From: Metaphire vulgaris
Lineage: Eukaryota > Annelida > Clitellata > Crassiclitellata > Megascolecidae
Direction of reading: 5' to 3'
DNA length: 64,000 nucleotides
Assembly (NCBI GenBank): GCA_018105865.1
Contig: CM030856.1
Span: 5,198,220 to 5,262,219 of the forward strand
Positions 57,851-64,000 of the stretch are shown in pieces (within the stretch, counting starts at the first letter, position 1; every line of letters begins with the position of its first letter). The position numbers and the translations under genes were made by a program. The notes under the pieces were generated by a model. That model was not told where the DNA came from. It worked only from the letters and a program-made list of their open reading frames with translations, and did not search any database.

Positions 57851-57983
57851 TAATATCACTCATTAGCATTAGTCTAAATAAAGTGCTACATAAACCATGT
57901 CATTGTGTAAAGCCATGAGATCTGAAGGCCTCTAACCACTGATTTTCATTTTGGCAGACAAGTTAACTCTTTGCAGTCAGGAC

Positions 57984-58156
57984 CAGTGGCGTATTTAGAA
58001 TTTTGGTAAGGGGGGCCAGACACTTTCGACCTGACAAGTTACAACTTTGGAAAAAGTTGACGACCTTTTTTTTGCTTGTCAGGGTCTGAGGACAGGCTAG
58101 GCCAAGACCAAAGGGGGGGGAATGGCCCAAATGGCCCAATGGTAAATACGCCACTG
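57984..58156. mobile_element. hAT-like MITE with CAGTGGCGTATTTA ends
   Basis: 173 bp, perfect 14-bp TIRs CAGTGGCGTATTTA / TAAATACGCCACTG, perfect 8-bp duplication GTCAGGAC. It carries the GACAAGCAAAAAA cassette in inverse orientation (58050-58085). Confidence 0.9.
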
Positions 58157-58786
58157 GTCAGGACTGGGTATTTGATACACTCATGGTCTGTTTCACTGGT
58201 CTTAGATTTAGAATGTTGATTGCAGACTTGAAATAAGATCTGCTGTTTGTTTTAAATGGATTAACTTTTGGTCTGGTGAGTTTTCTTTTAAAATCATTAG
58301 AATTGTATATGCTGGCATTTTTTTAGTAATGTAACAATTATATTTTAATAATAAGTTGAGCACAGATGTTTTTCATTGTATGTATCAGTGGTGGTTGGAA
58401 GTCAATAAATATTTTAAACTATGATATTGTCAAAGATATTAGCAAAAGAGGGTATCCAATAGGACTAGAAAGCATGTTAATAATGAGATCAGGAAATTTG
58501 CTTTCTATTATGATTCTTGAAATAAGAAATGCTTTTATTATTCAATTTAATTTTTAGTTTTACTTTCAGTTTTATACGTATCATTTGCATATCTGTTTTT
58601 GTGTAGTCTTATATGAATTTAAACATTTTGCTGACATTTTGTTTTGCCTGTGTTCAAAGTGTTTCTGGAATTTGTTTTGCATTTCTGTTAGCTGATTGAC
58701 TCGAATGCCGGTTTGAATACAATATTGAAAATTCGAATGCACTTGATTCTACAGTATGATTGAGAGGCCTGTTGCTATGCTCGGGG

Positions 58787-58985
58787 TGGGAAGATAGAAA
58801 GTGATAGTAACACTGGTCTGGAGGGCTGATGGGAGCGAATTCTGTACCTGTGGGGGGGGACTCTTGGGTTGAGTCAGCCTTGACTCAATAGGTGGCAGTG
58901 GTAAAATGGCAGCCATTGAGCAAATTGCCATAGACTTACTTTAGTAAGTTATGGGGGTGGGGTAACCACCATTGGTTGAGGCCAG
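58787..58985 (+). mobile_element. SINE fragment related to 10860-11145
   Basis: Shares GGGAAGATAGA, TTGAGTCAGCCTTGA and GGTGGCAGT order with the SINE in NUP210 intron 5. The promoter boxes are degraded. Confidence 0.5.
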
Positions 58986-59801
58986 TGGTGTTGTCAGGAA
59001 TTTTTGTTGGGGGGGGGCAAAAGGGGGCTAGCATTTCAGATTTCTTAACCCCTCCACAAAAAAATTTCTCACCGGATTTGTGCGAATCTGGTAGGTGGTC
59101 TGGGGTAGGCTTGGGGGCAGTTGCCCCATTTGCCCCCGTGGCGATGGTTGAGGCCGACCCTACTATGAGAGTTTACAATTTCGGTTTTTAGCTTGACCCA
59201 TGCTGGGTTGTAGGAAATTGTGAGGTGAGGTGGGTCATATGCACCCCATGTTTTTTTTTGAAAATTCTACAGATGATTTAACCTACTAAGGCGTTTGTAT
59301 GGGCTTCTGTTCTTGCTTCAGGGGCTTAATTTTTTCTCATACATGAGCAGATATAACTTGCACAAAGCAGCAATAGGAAACAACGCTCATGATTTTTGGC
59401 ATTTTAAAGTTTGTAGATGTAAGTTCATCTTTTCCCTTCATTGTTGCAAAGGAAAGTTAACGTGTATGCCTGAATGATGAAACCAAAGGATTTTTCAAGA
59501 CTCTCAACCAGTAGTGTGAATGGGGCCCTGGACTGCCCAAAACTGAAATTTAGATGAAAAAGTGGGAGCCAAACCGCTATACCTTCCCCATATGGTAGAC
59601 AAAATTTGGGGGGCTCGAACCTAGAGACCTAATATATGTTTACGCCTATGGTGTGCTGGGCTATATGTCAAGGATAGGCGCTGGTAACTAAGTAAGTAAG
59701 TAAGTAAGTAAGTAAACACGAAATTTCTATAGCGTTGCATGAAAGCCTGGCGCAGTGCACCAGCTTATTCATGAGCGCTCGATCTGGGTGAAATCCGTGG
59801 T

Positions 59802-59977
59802 CAGTGTTTATTCTAGGCCTTCTCGGGGATTTCCCCACCCCAAGTTTTAAAATTCCCCCATTTTTTAAAATGTTGGCTGGGGGATGGAAATCCCCCAAAA
59901 AAAAGTGTGGAGACTCAGACCTTGTCCCCAAACATTTCAAAATCCCCCCAATGTCAAGGTGGCTAGAATAAACACTG
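59802..59977. mobile_element. hAT-like MITE, family CAGTGTTTATTCTAG, copy 4
   Basis: 176 bp, same orientation as copy 1. Flanks ATCCGTGGT / GTCTGTGGT match at 7 of 9 positions, so the duplication has decayed slightly. It lies 117 bp beyond the 3' end of the GPCR frame. Confidence 0.85.
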
Positions 59978-60093
59978 GTCTGTGGTGGCCAGGGTTGTAG
60001 ACCCAGGTAGGCAGTCGCAGCAAAGTAGTCTATGGAGGATGATAAGACTTGCGGCGAGTGGAATGCGGGCCTTGCAAGAGTGCAAACTTCCTT

Positions 60094-61537
60094 CTAGACG
60101 TTTGTCCCGGATTTTTTTACTCTGCTGGTTGTGAATCGAGTGACGGTGGCCGAGAAAGACACCAGGCGTGCATCGTCGGCGCTCTGCCTCGACTCGGCGC
60201 AGGAAAACAGTCGGACGAGCGCCGATCGGTAGTAGGCCCCCGTGAGGCTGTACAGGATGAAATTGATGGCGTAGTTGAAGTAGAAGATGGCCTTGGCCAG
60301 AAGGAGTTTGTCCCGATTCCACAGGACGGCGGACGGATCGTTCCACAGGACGAGAGTCGGATCGTCCGGATGGAACGACTGGACGAACTGCTGGCACCAG
60401 AGGACGAAGTACGGAACGTTCAGACCGAGGAAGCTGGCGGACACGGCCAGGAGGTTGATCGTGAACTCGAGCCGGACCTTCTTCTCGGGAACCAGCAGGA
60501 TGACTCTGCGGATGTGACGGTCGCGTCCGACGAGGACGAAGAGTATGGAGACGTTGAGAACGCCAATCGGCACGAAGGGAACGGCGGTGATCAAAAGGCC
60601 GTAAAATACGTCCATGACGAAGTTCACGTACGATCCGTCGTAGCTGGGGTTGCCGCGGCAGGCGTGCAATCCGACGTCCCGGTTGACGATGAAAACGTCG
60701 CTTTCCTACCTGCAGGGTCCCCGTATTTCTGGTACCATCGGCGGTCGAAGTCCGGTTTTCTGGATCGTAGTCGACGAAACGCATGACGTTGTTTATCGTC
60801 GTTGTTTCTTGCCGGGACTCGTCCCCGCGAATTCCCGGTCCGGCGGTGGTGCCGTAGACGCCGCTGAGGAGGGGTTTGTAGAGGCTGACTAGGGCGGCCA
60901 CAGCGACCACCGATGCGATGGCGCGCCTGGCGAACCTACGCGTACAGGCGAGTCGACTGTAGAACGGGCGACAGACGGCGAAGTAGCGCTCGACCGTAAA
61001 CAGGACTATCAACCAGACGGAGACGAAGCGAAACGTGTAGGAGGCGAACAGGAAAGCCTGGCACATTCCACGGGTGTTGACCAGCTGGACCCGATGACCG
61101 CCCGGCCACAGGGGAAGACCGCGATTCAGCCAGTCCAGCAGGACGTACGTGGCCAGCACCAGGCTGTCCGATATCGAGATGGCGGTCAGGTAGTGACTCG
61201 AGGACAGCTTGCGTAGCTGCGGCAGCGAGAACACCTTGACGGAGATCAGATTTCCGGCGAGACCGAAGAGGATGATGAAGGGGGTGATGAACGCGTAGAA
61301 CGCCTCGCTGCCCGACGCGGCCGGGCCCCCGGCGGTCGTCGGCCTCGAGCGTCGGGGGTCGGTGGCGTTGACGAAAGGGAGTGGGGGTCGAGGTGCGGGC
61401 AGGATCTGCCGTTGTCGAATGCCAGCTGCCAGACGGTGTCGTTGGAACTGAAGTGGTCTTTCAGGAGTCGCATCAGCTGTGCATCCCTGCAGTCGGAATT
61501 CAGTGATGATGATGATGACGACGACGACGACAGTCAT
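60094..61537 (-). CDS. Class A (rhodopsin-type) peptide-receptor-like GPCR, frame-broken
   Basis: Seven-TM receptor, probably for a neuropeptide; the ligand is not identifiable. The N-terminal part (61537 down to about 60705) holds TM1 with its GN motif (ILFGLAGNLISV, residues 89-100), TM2 (SISDSLVLATYVLL), a TM3 with ERY replacing DRY (residues 183-185) and TM4. The C-terminal part (60669-60094 and somewhat upstream) lies in another frame and holds TM5 (GLLITAVPFVPIGVLNVSIL), TM6 (FLGLNVPYFVLW), a TM7 with NFILY in place of NPxxY, and a short tail. The frames meet at an AAA run (60702-60704) in extracellular loop 2; one added A restores continuity. CAG|GTAGGA at the same spot looks like a donor, but the next coding frame resumes within about 20 nt, too short for an intron. 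The N-terminus is uncertain: an alternative frame starts at 61473 and has an NDT glycosylation site. High GC contrasts with the flanking DNA. The TM7 style resembles FMRFamide/TRH/ghrelin-type receptors. Confidence 0.75.
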
Positions 61538-61580
61538 CCCGTCACTAGCAGATGATGATGATGATGATGATGATGACGAC

Positions 61581-61612
<32 letters not shown>
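61507..61612. repeat. (GAT)n/(GAC)n microsatellite at the 5' end of the GPCR
   Basis: Mixed GAT/GAC units overlapping the first codons (poly-Val/Ile) of the longest GPCR frame, which argues that this start is not the real one. Confidence 0.9.
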
Positions 61613-61756
61613 CAGGAATTCGAAGACTTTCTTATTGTCGCTGAAGAGATTGATCTAACCGTGATTCTTCAAACCGACAAAAGACATTGGCGAATTTACT
61701 GCATCCAAGCAGATTCTGTAATGACAATTTTGCGAATAAAAATATGAGTCACTGAG

Positions 61757-61899
61757 CATCAACACCAGGTCTGTCGCGTGCTGGATGGCACGCGTGCTGG
61801 ATGGCACGCGTGCTGGATGGCACGAGTGCTGAATGGCACCCCTATAGACCTCCATGCTAGCCTACCCAAATATTAACTTAAACTCTAAATCCGCCTATG
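61757..61899. mobile_element. hAT-like MITE, family CATAGGCGGATTT, inverted and truncated
   Basis: Inverted copy ending CTAAATCCGCCTATG at 61899; the opposite end is missing. Its middle carries about four tandem copies of a CACGCGTGCTGGATGG unit, against two in the copy at 1749. It lies just upstream of the GPCR. Confidence 0.7.
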
Positions 61900-62257
61900 A
61901 TCTAGCGTTACGTCTAGCCTATATCTGTGTGCTTGTATAATGCTTGAGAGTAATCTGTCTCTACGCATTGAGATCCATTGGAACTGATGGAACCAGCGCC
62001 GTTCCATATTACTCTGCTTCGATGGCCTCGATCTCGTAATAGTGATCTATGGCGACTCGATCCATTTCCGGGTTGCTCGGGAACCCACCAGCTGCAAACG
62101 GCAGTGGCGTAGCCAGGTTGTTCCGAAACAGGGGGACAGTTTCGGGTAAGAAAGTCACCGACGAGCAGAATAAGGTCGTCGAAAAGTTCTTCGTTGGAGG
62201 GTTGGACGTGGAGAGGTAGGCCTACGACGGTGGCTTTCACACAGGCCTACTTAGCCT

Positions 62258-62529
62258 CAGAGGCGGATCTAGAGGTGCAGGGGAGTACAGATGTCCCCGG
62301 GCGCCGAGGTGGGTGAGGGGGCGCCAAAATTGGTTTAAGGTAGGATGTTCCGTTACGAGTGATGAGCTTTTCTGCTCATCGGGGTATTCGCGATGTTGAA
62401 TGAAGAATGAAGGGGCGAGAAATTGGGCAGAACGGCGCCCTTTTTTACTTCTTATGATTTTCGTCAAGTTGAGGGGGCGTCATCAGTATGTTTTGTCCCC
62501 GGGCGCCGGACACCCTAGCTCCGCCCCTG
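62258..62529. mobile_element. hAT-like MITE with CAGAGGCGGATCTAG / CTAGCTCCGCCCCTG ends
   Basis: 272 bp with imperfect TIRs and a perfect 8-bp duplication CTTAGCCT. GC-rich; GGGCGCC motifs recur near both ends. Confidence 0.82.
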
Positions 62530-62556
62530 CTTAGCCTCCTAAATCACTTTAAATCA

Positions 62557-62558
<2 letters not shown>

Positions 62559-62643
<85 letters not shown>

Positions 62644-62655
62644 TGTATTATTACT

Positions 62656-62702
<47 letters not shown>

Positions 62703-62712
62703 TATTATTATT
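62559..62712. repeat. (ATT)n microsatellite
   Basis: About 50 units with two TACTGTATT interruptions; frames across it are spurious. Confidence 0.95.
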
Positions 62713-64000
62713 CACCATTCTCTTCAATCGCGCTATGCCTACTTCTTCCCAGTTTCTCAACGGTTTGGCGCAAATCCCGCTACTACCGATCCTATCCAGA
62801 ATAGGATCCCCGACCGACCGCACGTACGTGCCCCCGTGACTACGCCAATGATAAACGGTCGCTTGTTTAATGCCTCGATTTTCGAACCCCTTGGTCGATT
62901 GCCAATCTTTAATTTGGTTTTCCATCGACCGGTGGTCGTCGTCGTTCGAACTCGGAAAATCTGGACTCTGGACCGATTACTGGAGACGCTGGAAGTGGGG
63001 GAGGTGTCGTAAACTCGAATATCGATCACAGAGAAACTGCTGAATCCGAGTAAAAGGAAACGGCAGAAATTGGTTCGACACGCGTTGACGGAATCGTCGT
63101 GCTGGATTTCTCTCCTGAGTCGCCATTTAATTGGCTCTTCAGCCGACCCCTCTCTCTCTCCCGTGTTCAAGTGGAAGTCAAGAAGCGACATCACGTGCCT
63201 TAGGTCAAGACAGATCGATGACTGCTTTAAAGGATGAAACAGCGACGGTGGCGGTGTCGGTAAAATTGATCGGTCGTAGCATGAAACGTTTCGCTGTCTT
63301 ACGTACCAAGGTCAGCTAGATGGCAAAACGGGGGGTTCGTTACATCCACGGGAGGGAGGATTAATGTTTTTTCCGCGGCTGATTGTATTAGCGTTCTGGC
63401 CCCCACGTCACACTAGAAGCCCATTATCCTGTCTCCCTAAGTGTCTTTAATAGGGTTTTATTGTTCGTGCCTTCTGCGAACTGTTAGACCTATAGGCCTA
63501 TTTCATTCTGTCAATTGAGTGTCCTTAAAGTCATTGTTTCAGAGTTTTTCAAAGAGGAAAATTGAAAAGTCAACTCTAGATTACGATTGATAGTTCGAAA
63601 TATAAGGAAATATTGCATAATCAAAATAACCAGGCGGACAGGCCCTGGTGTCTGAGAATTTTGAGCCCTGACACATTACAACGAAAACCTAATGTTGAAC
63701 TGACCTGAGGAACTAATACGATATTATTGTTTTATCTTCAGCAATTTCTATATTACTGTAAGCTTAAGTATGTCAGAAACAGTTTTAACTTTCCAAATTT
63801 GATTTTCGGAGACGAGTTTAGAGGGCGTTACAGTAACCACGTAGACGATTGGTGATTGATGATGGTGCTTTTATTTTGATTTAACGGGGAAAGCCTTCAC
63901 AGGGAGTTTTGAATTTCGTTGTTTTGAGTTCTCGTCCGTTGTTTGAATAGCTGATATTATTACTATAATTGACACAACAAGCATTTAAACCGAAGATCCA
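62713..64000. other. Intergenic, no supported gene
   Basis: Short overlapping ORFs on both strands between 62750 and 63320 have no recognisable domains or splice signals. The last 600 bp hold nothing I can name. Confidence 0.45.

Noticed and set aside
60690..60720. Intron in the GPCR at CAG|GTAGGA
   Set aside because: The second coding frame resumes within about 20 nt of the donor, shorter than any spliceosomal intron.
60049..60786. 245-codon plus-strand ORF
   Set aside because: It is the antisense shadow of the GPCR in GC-rich DNA; no domain and opposite to clear TM helices.
62100..62240. CAGTGGCGTAGCCAGG at 62104 as a hAT-like MITE
   Set aside because: Only one terminus was found; no inverted partner or target-site duplication nearby.
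62488..63012. 174-codon ORF
   Set aside because: Mostly poly-Tyr/Leu from (ATT)n with no domain.

Overview
This is a nuclear genomic window from an animal, most likely a marine invertebrate. Its genes are split by many GT-AG introns of roughly 0.1-4 kb. The DNA between exons is AT-rich, full of short transposable elements, and dotted with (ATT)n and (GT)n arrays and with the 'tTTATATAGCgC' repeats common in marine invertebrate genomes. I cannot assign a phylum from this sequence. There is no sign of bacterial operons, a CRISPR array or rRNA genes.

Layout. Positions 1-7200 are intergenic and hold a dense collection of short DNA transposons, several with intact target-site duplications, plus a tandem duplication and microsatellites. 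Positions 7231-41408 (+) carry a complete NUP210 (gp210) gene in 44 exons. It encodes the pore-membrane nucleoporin, about 1878 residues, with one apparent 1-nt frame break in exon 30. Its introns contain LINE fragments, TTAA-flanked hairpin MITEs, mariner- and pogo-like MITEs, SINEs, a hAT element that keeps a BED zinc finger, and a 3.46-kb antisense non-LTR retrotransposon bounded by a 14-bp target-site duplication. Positions 44204-56543 (+) carry a DEPDC1 homologue (DEP domain plus split RhoGAP-like domain, 16 exons, about 902 residues if one base is missing in exon 5). Positions 60094-61537 (-) hold a near-intronless class A peptide-type GPCR with one frame break between TM4 and TM5. The last 2.4 kb is intergenic with more hAT-type MITEs and a long (ATT)n array.

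How the genes relate. NUP210 and DEPDC1 lie head to tail about 2.8 kb apart, with no evidence of shared regulation. NUP210 anchors the nuclear pore complex in the pore membrane. DEPDC1 is a mitosis-linked gene in vertebrates, and its upstream DNA here holds a CCAAT box and a TTTGAA (CHR-like) motif 21 bp apart. The GPCR is unrelated to both.

The most unusual content is the transposon landscape. It includes (1) a large set of 65-85 bp palindromic elements bounded by TTAA, one of which sits inside a LINE so that the empty site can be read directly; (2) several MITE families with hAT-like ends and 8-9 bp duplications, sharing an internal cassette despite different termini; and (3) a hAT derivative coding only for a BED finger. 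Three genes each show a single-base shortfall, two of them resolvable to a homopolymer run, which points to consensus errors in the assembly rather than to pseudogenes. All protein identities come from comparing translations with remembered family features; no database search was run.
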